Notes: a model not told the origin generated them from the letters alone. 64,000 nt of DNA from Sophora flavescens (GCA_030762895.1 CM061070.1:99280759-99344758); one strand, 5' to 3'. Shown: positions 1 to 10,799, counted from the first letter of the stretch. A program made the numbers and translations.

Positions 1-190
1 CATATTATATCATTGGGATCAGAAATTAATAATATCTTGTCATCTAGATTTCTGATTAACCTGAAAGTTTGAAAGATGTTGACCAGAAATGTTTCGGGAC
101 ATGTTAGTCCAAGTGCAGATTATTGATGTTCTAAGGTTAAGGATCAAAGGAACTTCTCTGGCGTTAGTGGCCTTGCACTACTTCATATTT

Positions 191-543
191 GGCTCTGTTT
201 GACAAAAATAGCTAATAAGCTAGTTTATGGCTGATAAGCTAATTTTTAGCTGGAAACTTATAGCCGATAGCCGGTAGCTGAAAATCTACCTGATTGAATT
301 TGACATAAAAAGACATGGTAAAGTGTGCATTTCATCGAACGAATGAGGGTAAAAATGAGAGAAAAGTTAATAAGCTATAAGCTATAAGTCATAAGCTAAA
401 TAAAATAGCTTATGAAGAAAACTTATAAGTTAATGAGATATGCTTGTTTGCCAAACACCTCTATTTCAATCAAACAAGCTTGTAGCCTAATCAAATAAGT
501 TAGCTAACTTATTAGACTTTTATTAGACTTGTCAAATAGAACC
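191..543. mobile_element. MITE-like element with hAT-type terminal inverted repeats
   Basis: The ends are inverted copies: GGCTCTGTTTGACAA on the left and the reverse complement of GGTTCTATTTGACAAG on the right. The interior is rich in repeated AGCTTATAAGCTA-type words in both orientations. There is no coding capacity. The sequence type resembles common hAT-derived plant MITEs. The 8-bp flanks (TCATATTT and AAAAACTT) do not match, so the exact boundaries or the family could be wrong. Confidence 0.55.
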
Positions 544-550
544 AAAAACT

Positions 551-705
551 TCACCCCACTTAGCATATATTAAAACATCCCACCAAGTGGGGTCCATATA
601 GATGTACGCAGCCTTATACCCACAAGTGAAGAGGCTATTTCCAGACTTTGAACACATTGCCTCCAAATCACAACTTAACAACCTTACTGTTGTGTCAATA
701 CTTAC
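551..705 (-). mobile_element. tRNA-derived SINE (degenerate)
   Basis: Read on the minus strand it begins near 705 with a tRNA-like head, then TTAAGTTGTGATTTGGAGG and a degenerate Pol III B-box (GTTCAAAGTCTGG). The body CTTCACTTGTGGGTATAAGG and GCTGCGTACATC follow. This layout matches a widespread family of plant SINEs. The B-box has drifted, so transcription is unlikely. Boundaries are approximate and no clean target duplication was found. Confidence 0.65.
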
Positions 706-2680
706 CCGCTATAAAATCACCCTAGAAGTAAAACAGCTAAAAAAATAATATTTTTTTTCTCTTTTTTAAACCATCTGGGAACACTGGACAATGCTTCATA
801 TTAGATAAGATAACATAAATTTTCATATTTCAACATATGACAAAGTCTAGAAAAGGGTCTACTGTCCTCTCAAAATAGAAGAAAACCAAGGTGCTAAGGC
901 AATATCTTATGTTTCATTGATATCAGCCAGGGTTTTAATTGGGTTCGGTGGTTGGGTGCGGTTGGTCATGCGGTTGGGTATTGGGGGGATGCGTGGGGAA
1001 CGATTTGAAATTGGTGAACAAAATCAATTTTTTTGTAATTCTTTATATATCTTTTTTGTGTTATATATTTTTTATTTTTGACATTGTATTTGTTTTGTAT
1101 TCAACTTTTTGTGATAAATTATATACTTTTAGCACATATGTACAATTGGTAGAAGGTGTTAATGTGTAAATATATTGATATAAGTTTGTGTATTTGGAAT
1201 CACTGAATTGTGATTTAAAATCGTACATTGTAATTGATCGTCTTCACTACAAAAGAGATGTATAAATTAATAAATTTAAATATATAATTGTTACAAATTT
1301 GAATCAGTAATATTGACTTCTGATACTACTAGTAATTGTTATTTTATTATTTTTTTTCCTCTCAAATTTTCCCTATATTATTCCCAAATCTCAACTAATT
1401 TCCCACCTAAAATTTTTGTTAAAAATTCCCTCTAAACTAGCCTTCAAAAAAACTTTATATAAACTAGTTTGAAACACGGATAATCTTTATTTCGAAATTA
1501 TTTATCCAATCAATTTTGTATATTTGATTAATCTAGCTAACATATACTACTAGTTGATTATATATCAATATATATTTTTTTCTCTCAAATTTTCCTATAT
1601 TATTCCCAAATCTCAATTATTTCCCACCTAAAATTTTTGATTAAAAATTCCCCTAAATTTCCCCCCCATTCGTCCCCCAACCCCACTCCAACCCACACAC
1701 ACGGCCTCACCCAACACTTTTATTTTTTCCCCAAACTAATACCTAAACCTAATTACCCATCCCTCTCTCGTCCCTCACTTTCTCTTCTTCCCCTGTCCCT
1801 CACCTCTTCTTCTTCCCCTCCTCTGTTTCTTTTTTTTTCTTCATTTTTCTCCACATCAGAAGTTCCACACTCACTCAAGACGACCCTCCCTCCTCCTCCG
1901 TCACTCGTCGGCGCCGCGGCTGCCAAGACCCACCGACCCCATCACCCACGGCCATGGGCTCGCGGTTCGTGTTCGCCACTTTGCCCGCCCCAAAACCCAG
2001 ATCGCGGCCCCCCTCGACCCCTCCCCCCTCTCTCAGGCTCAGCCTCCCCTCTCTCTCTCAGGCTCCGCCTCACGACCCACGGCCTCCACCTCACGACCCT
2101 CCTCAGTCACGGACTCACGGCCTCAAGCCCTCACCCACTCAACCCCACACCCAGAGGACGACGGCAGAGCAAAGGAGGAAGGAGATAAAGGCAAAAGCAA
2201 AAGCCAAAATTTGATGTAAAAGAGCGGTTAGATCTATCATTTTGAAATCATTTTGTTTGATTCAGAATTTGTTTTGGAACTGTTTGGCTCTTTTGGCGGT
2301 GGGGGGGCGGCGCGTGTCGTTGTGTTTTGGATCCCCGCGTCTCCCGCGCTATTGCGGCCGCAAACCGATAAACAAAAAAAAAAAGGTTGCTCAAACAAAA
2401 ATTTGGAGAAAACAATATTACTTATCTAAAACATCGAGAGAAGAGTACAAGTGGTACCCGAGAAATAAGATCATCTGCAAGGGCCAAGTGAGTTTTGCAG
2501 AACTTGCATCTATAAGACCTGCCCTCCAGTTCCACCACAAAGATTCTTCCCATTTTCTTTCTCCTATTTTTGTTTCTTCTGATGGAGACTCACTAATGTC
2601 ACTAGCCAAAGCAGAGTCAGTTAGTTGAATTCGTGAATAGGAAGGGAAGATTCAGGAGTAGAGGGAGAAAGGAAAAAGTA
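706..2680. other. Intergenic spacer with a local duplication and a GC-rich low-complexity island
   Basis: No gene is supported here. About 80 bp at 1358-1440 recur with small changes at 1578-1660 (TATTATTCCCAAATCTCAA in both), a dispersed direct repeat about 220 bp apart. From 1660 to 2160 the sequence is a C/T-rich tract rich in CCC and CTC. Open frames across it (1637-2188 and 1954-2214) are Pro/Ser-rich, low-complexity and match no family I know. A short GC-rich stretch at 2300-2360 (NotI-like GCGGCCGC) precedes 2400-2640, where both strands are open but unrecognised; it may be a decayed gene fragment. Confidence 0.5.
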
Positions 2681-3186
2681 AAGGTCCAAATTGGTCCAAA
2701 AATTTTAGAGGATCCATTTTTTATCTTGAAAAATAAATTACCAACTTAATTTTTTAAATTTATAAATACGGATATATTAATCTCTCTTTTTTCTTCTAAT
2801 ATTTGTTTACTTGTTTATGTGTCATATTAAGCATCCCACCTGACTCCTTAGTGCTCTTGTGTGGTTTATGACAAATTTCCATCTTGAATAAAAAAACTAA
2901 AGTGAAAAAAAAATACAAAATTTTAAAACTCTAATATCTGAAAATTGTGTATGATTTTCACTTTTTATTTATTTTTTACTATAAAAATTTGTCATATGCA
3001 ATACATGAGCACAAACGAACTGGGCATGATGGTTAATGGGACACATAAATAAGTAAACGAACATTAAAAGTGGAAGGAGAAACTAATGTATCTTTTATTT
3101 GTAAATTTGATAAACTAAATTGATATATATATTTTTCAGTGATCAAAAGTGGGTCATCTAAATTTTCGGGGTATAATTTGGACCTT
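2681..3186. mobile_element. Long-TIR MITE (Stowaway-like, TA target site)
   Basis: The two halves are inverted copies of each other over roughly 200 bp or more. The left end reads AAGGTCCAAATTGGTCC and the reverse complement of the right end reads AAGGTCCAAATTATACC. Further in, TTTGTTTACTTGTTTATGTG on the left is mirrored by the complement of CACATAAATAAGTAAACG on the right. Both sides are flanked by TA (2679-2680 and 3187-3188), as expected for Tc1/mariner-derived Stowaway elements. No coding capacity. It ends about 190 bp before EPRV copy 1. Confidence 0.75.
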
Positions 3187-3378
3187 TATTCGAAAGGATA
3201 TTACAGCAACGGCAACGGAGACAATAAAAAGGGACACGTGTTAGTTTTACTGACTCAGTGGCAGTGATAGTTTTGTTTATTAGAGGCACATGATGACTGT
3301 GAGCGATAAGAATTGTATTTAACGTCACCTAACTTTAACAAATTATAAATCGTTAGATGAATCCAATGGATTAAAATA

Positions 3379-3540
3379 ATGAACAGGTTATTAATAATAA
3401 AACAAAATATTAAAGAACTAAGAAAATATTTAAAAATATTAGAAAATTTAGAACAAAATGAATATATTATTTACCACCAAGAATTGGTTAGAAAAAGAAT
3501 AAGACGATTAAAATTAGAATTAGAAAATTATATAGGATAA
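3379..3540 (+). CDS. Small viral ORF upstream of the virion-associated protein (EPRV copy 1)
   Basis: A complete 53-codon frame starts at ATG 3379 and ends TAA at 3540. The protein is lysine-, isoleucine- and leucine-rich with repeated charged residues (for example LKILENLEQNEY) and probably forms a helix or short coiled coil. The stop overlaps the position of the next gene's start by one base, typical of tightly packed caulimovirid reading frames. It could be the C-terminal remnant of an ORF II-like gene cut by the integration junction. I recognise no specific domain. Confidence 0.5.
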   Translation: MNRLLIIKQNIKELRKYLKILENLEQNEYIIYHQELVRKRIRRLKLELENYIG

Positions 3541-3941
3541 TAGGTTTATCTCAAGAAATAGAATCAGGATTCAAAGAATTAGAAAGAATTATGAAAGAAA
3601 TAAATAAAAATATTATTCAATTAATTGAAAATACAGATAAAATTGCAAATTACACTTACAATAAAGTACAAAAAGGAAAAAATGAAATAGAAAACATTAA
3701 AGAAACCTTAAATAATATTAATAAAGGAAAAGAAATAGAAAATGAGGATATTATTAAAATAAAAATTATTTTGGAACAACTAGAAAATCTATTAGAATAT
3801 GAAGAAAATAATAGATGTATAACAAAAAATGAACTAGAAGAAATTTTAGAATCCAGAAGATTAAAAAGAATAATGATTAAACAAGAGCCAGAACAAGAAT
3901 CTTCATGGATACCTACACCTGTATCTTCATGGAGAGGATAA
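3540..3941 (+). pseudogene. Virion-associated protein-like ORF (ORF III type), start codon lost (EPRV copy 1)
   Basis: The frame is 133 codons, close to the usual length of caulimovirus ORF III products, which bind the capsid and DNA and act in transmission and movement. The N-terminal two thirds are a strongly charged helix (IKETLNNINKGKEIENEDI, then ILEQLENLLEYEENNR), consistent with a coiled coil. The C-terminus is basic and then Pro/Ser/Trp-rich (SSWIPTPVSSWRG). The expected start at 3540 reads ATA; copy 2 has ATG at the matching place, and the next in-frame ATG is at 3591. Assignment rests on position, length and coiled-coil character, not on a diagnostic motif. Confidence 0.6.
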
Positions 3942-3952
3942 AAGAAGAATAT

Positions 3953-5365
3953 ATGGAAACATTAAGAAAATCAAATGATTTAGAAGAAATTCAACAATTA
4001 TTGGAACAACTCAAAATAGTTGAAGAGGAAAATAATCAAATACACTATCGAAAAGATTTATAAAAAAGACATAGAAAATAAGGAAAATGAGGAAATAATC
4101 TTAAATTATAGTTCATCTTCAGAATCTGAAGAAAACCATATAAAATTGGAAAGAGGAGAATATAGTGGAAAAAGCCCTAAAAGAAAATGGGAAGAATATA
4201 AATATACACCTGAAGGAGCTTGGGATAAATATGAAACAGAAGCTATGTATAATAAAGGGTATGCAAGGAAAAATAATAACAAATGGACAAAGATTCAAGA
4301 AGAATTTAAACCTCGATACCATAATACAGGAAATATACTTGACCTTGACTGTATTAGAAATAAAGAAGATGTATTATTAAGATGGACGAATGAAATAATT
4401 CTAATGATCATAACTGATGAAAGATTTAAACAATTAAATTTTATAAAAACCAAAAATTTTGTGACATTCAAAACAACAGGAAATGTACAAAAATTCTTAT
4501 TAAGTATTAAGGATGCAGAATGGATTAACTTCGGAAGAATGGTAGATAATAGCGCAGACTATGTTAAATTAATAATGACTCTAATCCACCAAGAATTTTT
4601 CGGATATAATTTAATGGAACAAAGAGAAAAGACAAATAAAACTCTAATTGAGAATGCCAAGTCACACCTTAATGAATGCAAATATGTGATATGTGTCAGA
4701 TAGAAAGTTTCATCTGCGAATATCAAAAATATTATTATCAACTAGATGAAGAAGCTAAAGAAATATATAAATATATCTTTATAGATAAATTACCTTGTCC
4801 ATTAAATTCGAAAATTAATAAACTTTGGGAATCAAAACCCGAAGAAACTGCAAATACGTTAGGTGGAGTTATTAAACTCTTATACCAAGAATTAAAGGAA
4901 CAATGTTTGAATAGGGAAACAATTAGACAATTGAATAGAGGAAGTACCGTCATTTGCTGTGACATCCCAGAGATAGAAAAACCAGGAAAATATGGTTGTG
5001 ATAAAATAAAAAGAAAGAAAAAATATTACAAAAGACCAAATCTACGAAAAACTTATTCTAGAAAGAAAAATTATTATAAAAGTAATAAAAAGAAATATTT
5101 CAGAAGAAATAAATCAACACCAAGGAAATACTGGCCAAAAGGAAAGAAAAAGTGCGTATGTTGGATATATAATGTTGAAGGACATTATGCTAATGAATGC
5201 CCTCAAAGGAAAGAAAACGATTTTAAGGAAAAATCAAAAATAATAAAACAAGTTTTCCAGATATATGAACTTGAACCATTAGAAGAAGAATTAAGTAATT
5301 CAGAAATAAGTATATATGAATATACAGAAGATGAATTATCTTCAGAAGAAGGAGAATTCGAATAG
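3953..5365 (+). pseudogene. Coat protein (gag-like) pseudogene, EPRV copy 1
   Basis: The caulimovirid coat precursor packages the genome. Visible parts in order: an acidic Ser/Glu N-terminal zone (SSSSESEE near 4110), a central capsid region (about 4300-4950), a very basic Lys/Arg/Tyr tract (5000-5140), a retroviral-type zinc knuckle (5155-5202) and an acidic tail. Two frameshifts break it: the first frame stops at 4061-4063, and the middle frame gives way around 4673, where it differs from copy 2 by a small indel. The second cysteine ligand of the CX2CX4HX4C knuckle is Tyr here. The tail overlaps the polymerase frame by 50 bp. Confidence 0.85.
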
Positions 5366-7286
5366 TCCCTATATAAAAATATTGATAGAAAAAAGTAAGA
5401 GTGTAACAGAAGCCTATATCGATACTGGAGCAAGTCTTTGCCTTGCAACTGAAGCATTGATTGATAATTGGGAACGATTGGAAAAACCATTAAAAATACA
5501 AATTGCTGATGGATCAATACATTCTTTGTATTGGATAGCAAAAAGAATTACTTTGATAATACAAGAGAAATTATTCATAATACCAACAATATATAAACAA
5601 GAAACAGGAATAGATATAATTATTGGAAATAATTTCTTACGATTATATCAACCGTTTTATCAATATTTAACATATATTACTTTGAGAACCCCATATATTT
5701 ATCAAAAACAAAAACGAGAAATTATCAAAATACCAATTATCCATACTTCTACATGTACTTATTCATCAAAGTTTCAACAGCTGAAACGCGGTGAGATTAT
5801 TAGCCTAATTTGCACAAAAATTCGCCATCTATTAGTAAATTTAGAACCAAATAGAATAATACCAGCTCACATAGAAGAACTTTTAAATAAGGTTTGTAGT
5901 GAAAACCCTTTAGACCCAAGAATTAACAAAAATATTGAATTAGTTGAATTAAAATTAAAAGACCCCACAAAAGAGGTAAAATGTAAGCCAATGATTTACA
6001 CGAAACAAGATAGAGATGAATTTGCAAAAGATATTGAAGAAATGTATAAAAAAGGATTAATTAGATCATCAAATAGTAAGCACTCAGCACCAGCTTTTTA
6101 TGTAGAAAATCATAATGAAATAAAAAGAGGAAAAAGAAGGATGGTAATTAATTACAAGCAAATTAATGATGCTATGGAAGGAGATGCTTATTTCCTCCCG
6201 AGAAAGGACTTAATTATTGAAAGAATTAGAAATATGGATTGATTTAGCACCTTTGATTGTAAATCAGGTTTTTACCAAATTAGATTGACTAAAGAATCTA
6301 AGGCGCTAACAGCATTTAGTTGTCCTCAAGGACAATACGAATGGAATGTACTGCCAATGGGATTAAAGCAATCACCAGGAATCTTTCAACGACATATAGA
6401 TTCAATTCTCAAGGAATTCAAAGATTTTTGTCTTATTTATATTGATGACATATTAATCTTTTCAAACAAAGGATTAGATGATCACTTTAAAAAGATAGAA
6501 TTCGTTCTTAACAAATGTTATAAACATGGAATAGTCTTAAGCAAGAAAAAGGCTGTCCTAGCCCAGAATAGAATTAATTATTTAGGCTTAGAAATCGAAA
6601 AATGGAAAATAATAATGCAACGACATGTACTAGAGAAACTTCAAAATTTTCCAACAACATTAAAGGATAAAAAGGATTTACAAAGATTTCTTGGACTACT
6701 AACATATATTTCAAATGAAGGTTTTATCAAAAATCTTGCAGCAGAAAGAAGAATCCTTCAACAAAAATTAAAGAAGGATGCCCACTGGACATGGACTGAT
6801 GAAGATGATAGACTTATTATAAAAATGAAAGACTTATGCCGGGATCTTCCTGAGCTGTATCATCCATCGGATGACGATATAATAATTATTGAGACTGATG
6901 CCTCAAATGACTGTTGGGGAGGTGTTATGAAAGCAAAACCCCCTGGATACAAAAATGAATTACTGTGCCGATATATGTCAGGAACTTTTTCAGATAGTGA
7001 GATTAATTATCCCACACATGAAAAATAGACATCGGCTTTGATCCGTATGTTGGAGAAACATCGGATTTATATACTGGATAAGGACTTCATTGTCCGAACC
7101 GATTCTACTTATGTTGCAGGTTTTAAGAACTTAAATCATAAAGGAACTTACAAACAAGGACGATTGATTAGATGACAAATGAAGCTTGCCGAATATAATT
7201 ACTCAATCTCTCATATTAAGGGAGACAAAAATGTTCTTGCGGATATTTTATCAAGAGAATGGAGCAATCAACAACTGAAGACATAA
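5316..7286 (+). pseudogene. Polymerase polyprotein (protease-RT-RNase H) pseudogene, EPRV copy 1
   Basis: One frame of 657 codons carries the caulimovirid replication enzyme: an aspartic protease with active-site DTGAS (about residue 36), reverse transcriptase with the catalytic YIDD box (about residue 375), and RNase H with ETDAS (about residue 528) and a late HIKGDKNVLAD segment. No integrase follows, as in all pararetroviruses. Three in-frame stops disable it: TGA at 6240 (a Trp in copy 2), TAG at 7026 and TGA at 7173. The frame otherwise stays open, so decay is by point mutation. It overlaps the coat frame upstream and the TAV start (7259) downstream. Confidence 0.93.
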
Positions 7287-8521
7287 TGAAGCAGATTCAA
7301 TATCAAGAAATGCTCGAAAAGCAGAAGATAATGGAGCTTGACTTGATTAGAACAAATATTGAAGTACTAAAGTTTCAATTACAATGAATGCCTATCAAAG
7401 AAGATCCTATGAAAAACATAAAACAACAGGTACAGGAAAGAACTAATGAAAAATGGTACACCATTTTTAATGGACCACACCCCGGCGTTTATAATGAATG
7501 GCACAAAGCAGTCCCTCACTGCATTGGAATTTCCGGAGTCCATCACAAGGGATTTCGTACCAAAGAAGAAGCAGAAAAGGCTTTGATAGACTACCAGAAA
7601 GAACAAGACAAGGGCAAAGAAGTTTATCTTGGCCCAAGAACTTTCTTTGAAACCATAAAGACTCCACCAGCCCAAAAAACTTCATTAAGAATACTTGGAA
7701 GAATTCCTTCTTCCATTGATGATTACCAAATCCCTTCAAGAAAAGATCATGAACTTCAAGTTCAATTTTCCAAAGAAAAATTTCTTGAAAACCTAAAAAG
7801 ACTGACCAACTGGTCCGAAAAGGAAAAAATTAATTGTTTTTATATGGTCAACCGAAATATTTTCGGAGTTAAGGCCGTAATTACTCCCGGAGCAACATCG
7901 ATTCTTACATTTAATATGTTCCAGTTTGGACTTATTGAATATCTCTACCTCAGTCAAGACTTGGAAGAAATCAAATTATTTCCATATAATTTGAAGGAAG
8001 TCATCCAGAACTATCAAAAGAATGTCGCAAGGGATAGAACTATTTTTCTGAAGTTCTATTCAACCTACCCAGACTTTGTCACCAAACAACCCACAAAGAA
8101 TTTAATTTTCATTGGAGTAAGTAATAATAGTTTCTCCATGCGAGATGAACCTACTGGAGAAGATTACAGTGAAGAAAAGATTGTCACAATCCTAGCAAAT
8201 CAACTAGCGAGTATCTTTACTCAATGTCAAATAATTGGTAAAGACTCTTTCATAAAAGCCATGTACAAAGGTCCACATACTTTGCTACTTAGCAAAACTA
8301 GTGGAAAATTGATTAGAGAAAGGGATCTAGCACTACTGACGAACTTCGAATTACCCTTCTACACGTTACAAGGACTTTCGATGAACTACCAGCCAGCCGT
8401 CCTTGACTTGTTGTGCTCAATGATTAAGGAGAATGGCAATCACGCATGTGAAAGATGCGTAAAGCAGAAAGACTATCGGCAAGATGATAAGGATTCAGAC
8501 GAAGCCATTATTGAAGAATGA
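7259..8521 (+). pseudogene. TAV-like (ORF VI, inclusion body/transactivator) pseudogene, EPRV copy 1
   Basis: Caulimovirus TAV proteins allow reinitiation on polycistronic viral RNA and form virus factories. The frame runs 420 codons from ATG 7259. It has a charged N-terminal helix, then the RNase H1-N-like Cauli_VI module (WYTIFNGPHPGVYNEW, residues about 66-112, with the RTKEEAEKAL helix), a long conserved middle and a C-terminal HACERC segment. An in-frame TGA at 7385 separates the N-terminal 42 codons from the rest; 377 codons from 7388 remain open. The C-terminus lies directly upstream of the viral promoter. Confidence 0.85.
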
Positions 8522-8989
8522 TGTAAGCACTGACGTCACCAAGCATTATTGGAAGGATGACGTAAGCAATGATGTCATCATGAATTATTAAAATGTCTGA
8601 TTGATTGTAATAGTTCAGGGACTTTTTTGTAAATTACTTAGCCCTTCTGCGTGTATAAATAAGACCTCCCATACCGAGGCAATTCAGATTGGAAAAAAGT
8701 ATTTCAATTCTGATCTCTCTTCTCTCTGAGAAGTTCTAAGCTATGCTTAGTGATTCCTTGAGTGTGGAATCAACCCAGTTCTATGTACTTCATTTTTTTT
8801 ATAAATAAACTACTTTCATATATTCCTCTACTTCATTACTTTCATTACTCCCAACTACTCGTTGAAATTCCAACCTGAAATCGACGGAAGCTGCGGTGGA
8901 CCAAAGAACCCAGAATCACTTTGAAAAACCCAGATCAGGTATGACTCATCATCTATTTAATTTCATTTGGCTTGTACTAGAAATTAATC
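8522..8989 (+). promoter_or_regulatory. EPRV copy 1 large intergenic region: promoter, poly(A) signal and leader
   Basis: Just after the TAV stop lies a cluster of TGACG/as-1-like words: TGACGTCA near 8532, GATGACGTAAGC near 8558 and GATGTCATCA near 8571. A TATA box, TATAAATA, sits at 8654-8661, about 80-120 bp downstream, the layout of caulimovirus 35S-type promoters. A possible poly(A) signal AATAAA is at 8804-8809, after the expected start site, as required for a terminally redundant pregenomic RNA. The leader then runs to the movement-protein ATG at 8990. Whether it is still active cannot be judged from sequence. Confidence 0.7.
8654..8661 (+). promoter_or_regulatory. TATA box of the EPRV copy 1 promoter
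   Basis: TATAAATA lies in a GC-richer context (GCGTGTATAAATAAGACC). The same motif and context occur in copy 2 at 58009-58016 on the minus strand. This conservation between two decayed copies supports it as the viral promoter core. Confidence 0.7.
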
Positions 8990-9913
8990 ATGTCTGAAAT
9001 AGAAAAGGAAATAATTAATAATACTGATGTAGAACATTTACAAATTACTGAAGAAGACGGAAACTATGAAGGAAGTATCTTAATAGATCCGAAATTATTT
9101 CAAAAGATTCAGAAAGAAGACTTGAATTTATCTAAAGAGGCAAACATGAAAAAACTAGGAGGTATAATGAAACGATTTAACCAAAAAGAAAACATAATAT
9201 ACTATGGAAAGATAATTAATGAAGCACCAATAGATATAGCTGAAACACAGGGAAACACCTGTATACAATTATTAAATAAAAAGAAATTGATTGAGCTAAA
9301 AAGAAATTTAAAAAAGGAATCACATAGAAAGAAAATAGGTTATATTCATATAGGAGCAATACAAGTCTTAATTAAGGCAACCTTTCAAGAAGGAATAGAT
9401 TTACCTATTGAATTAGTTCTAAAGGACGATAGAATAACATATCCTAAGGATAAAATATTAGTAGTAATCGAAGGAAACTTAGCTTATGTTAAGTTAAAAT
9501 TCGAGGTACACCCAAACATTGGAATACCATTAGATACTCAAAGATTAGATCAATCTTTAACTATGGAACATAGATTTCTAAGAAATAATTTAATGAGAAC
9601 AGGAGACAAGATTTTCTCAATTACTTACTGTGTCAATTATGCACTAACAAACTCACATCATAGCATTACTTTTAGAAATAATGATAGAATTGATATACCA
9701 AGACTTTTCGAAGATATGGGAAAGATTTGTTATCCTAAAAGAAATGACTTAACAGAATTAGGAATTTCTATAAGAAATCCAAAATCACTAAGCTTTAGGC
9801 AGATACCTAAACCAATTACTTTTCGTGAAACAGAAGAAAATAAAGACGAAAATATAAATAAATTATCAAACCAAGTTAGAGATCCAGCTCAATATTTGAG
9901 AAATAGAATATGA
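8990..9913 (+). CDS. Movement protein (30K superfamily), intact frame, EPRV copy 1
   Basis: A continuous 307-codon frame follows the viral leader. Members of this family modify plasmodesmata so the virus can pass between cells. The central core (about residues 60-250) has the expected beta-rich pattern, with GYIHIGAIQV at about 117-126, a stretch around ELVLKDDRI, and a conserved HSITFRNNDRIDIP segment near 225-240. The C-terminal tail is charged. This is the only large gene of copy 1 without stops or frameshifts; the matching gene in copy 2 has a premature stop. The start is the first ATG after the leader and gives full-length alignment to copy 2. Confidence 0.85.
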   Translation: MSEIEKEIINNTDVEHLQITEEDGNYEGSILIDPKLFQKIQKEDLNLSKEANMKKLGGIMKRFNQKENIIYYGKIINEAPIDIAETQGNTCIQLLNKKKLIELKRNLKKESHRKKIGYIHIGAIQVLIKATFQEGIDLPIELVLKDDRITYPKDKILVVIEGNLAYVKLKFEVHPNIGIPLDTQRLDQSLTMEHRFLRNNLMRTGDKIFSITYCVNYALTNSHHSITFRNNDRIDIPRLFEDMGKICYPKRNDLTELGISIRNPKSLSFRQIPKPITFRETEENKDENINKLSNQVRDPAQYLRNRI

Positions 9914-9993
9914 ACAAAGAAAAATAATTAAGAAATATTTATGAAAAATCTTATAAGAAAATAAATCAAGATAGAAAGAATATAAAAGACTTT

Positions 9994-10227
9994 ATGAATA
10001 TCTATGATAGCCATCTTAAAAAAGATAAGGAAGATAAAAGTCGAAAACAGATGGAAAGATATATTAAGGAAAAAGAAAAAGAACTTAATAATATAAGAAA
10101 CAAAAGAGAAGAACATAAAAGACAGATAATAGAAAAAATAGAGAAAATAGAAAAATTGACATCAACAAAAATAGAGTCATCTAATTATTTTAGAATAACA
10201 GCACCATCTTTCGAAGATTTTGAATAA
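9994..10227 (+). CDS. Small coiled-coil viral ORF downstream of the movement protein (EPRV copy 1)
   Basis: A 77-codon frame lies 80 bp after the movement protein. Most of it is Lys/Glu/Ile-rich heptad-like helix (REEHKRQIIEKIEKIEKL), followed by an ITAPSFEDFE tail. Upstream sequence at 9914-9993 has short broken frames of similar composition, so the gene may have lost its N-terminus to stops. Position fits a soymovirus small ORF after the movement gene. No known domain is recognised. Confidence 0.4.
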   Translation: MNIYDSHLKKDKEDKSRKQMERYIKEKEKELNNIRNKREEHKRQIIEKIEKIEKLTSTKIESSNYFRITAPSFEDFE

Positions 10228-10286
10228 AATGGAAATATATTGAGTTTGATAATCAAACATAAAATGAAATACTAAGTGTACTAATA

Positions 10287-10472
10287 ATGGATTTACCTAT
10301 TGATTGTAAACAATTAATAATTGAAAAGATAAAAGCCCAATTTAGACAAGAAGATTATTATCTTGCAATTATTTCGTTAGATATAGAATGGAATTATATG
10401 GAAGAAATATGATTAACTTTTGAATATGATAGACTATCATTATCTGATATATATGAGATTGGGATTTATTAG
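10287..10472 (+). pseudogene. Small viral ORF, first PIDCK-type repeat (EPRV copy 1)
   Basis: From ATG 10287 the frame begins MDLPIDCKQLIIEKIK and continues about 60 codons to TAG, with one in-frame TGA after WNYMEEI. The matching stretch in EPRV copy 2 (around 56320) has the TGA at the same place. The N-terminus is clearly related to that of the next ORF (10481-10744), indicating a duplication within the viral genome. Upstream in-frame sequence (EILSVLI) also matches the next ORF's start region. Function unknown. Confidence 0.45.
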
Positions 10473-10480
10473 ATGATTAA

Positions 10481-10744
10481 ATGGATCAAGAAATATTAAG
10501 TATTCTGATAATGAAAATACCCATAGATTGTAAGCAAATAATAATAAACAAATTAAAACATCAACACTGGCAAGAAAAACTTTATTTAAAATAAATAATG
10601 TAAAGGGTACAACTAATTTTTTGTGAGGAAGAAAGAAGACTACTAATCAAAGAAATAATGGAATTAGATGACGAAATAATGGACTATGGATATGAACTAC
10701 TTGTAACTCAAATTATGCATAAAAAGTACCCAGATTATGTCTAA
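10481..10744 (+). pseudogene. Small viral ORF, second PIDCK-type repeat (EPRV copy 1)
   Basis: From ATG 10481 the frame reads EILSILIMKIPIDCKQIII and ends MHKKYPDYV at TAA 10742-10744. Two stops lie in the middle (LYLK*IM*RVQL), so the frame is broken here. The corresponding ORF in copy 2 (48937-49170) is open throughout. The start is related in sequence to the ORF just upstream. It precedes the tRNA primer site by about 40 bp. No known domain. Confidence 0.5.
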
Positions 10745-10785
10745 TTACTATCACTACCTGGGAAGAAATAGAGTGGTACCGAAAT

Positions 10786-10799
10786 TGGTATCAGAGCCA
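10786..10799 (+). other. Primer-binding site (initiator tRNA-Met) of EPRV copy 1
   Basis: TGGTATCAGAGCCA is the standard plant pararetrovirus minus-strand primer site, complementary to the 3' end of initiator tRNA-Met. By convention it marks position 1 of the viral map. The block's ends lie a few hundred bases past this site. Confidence 0.9.

Noticed and set aside
1637..2214. Pro/Ser-rich open frames of 183 and 86 codons
   Set aside because: They overlap in different frames across a C/T-rich low-complexity tract and show no domain, splice pattern or recognisable homology.
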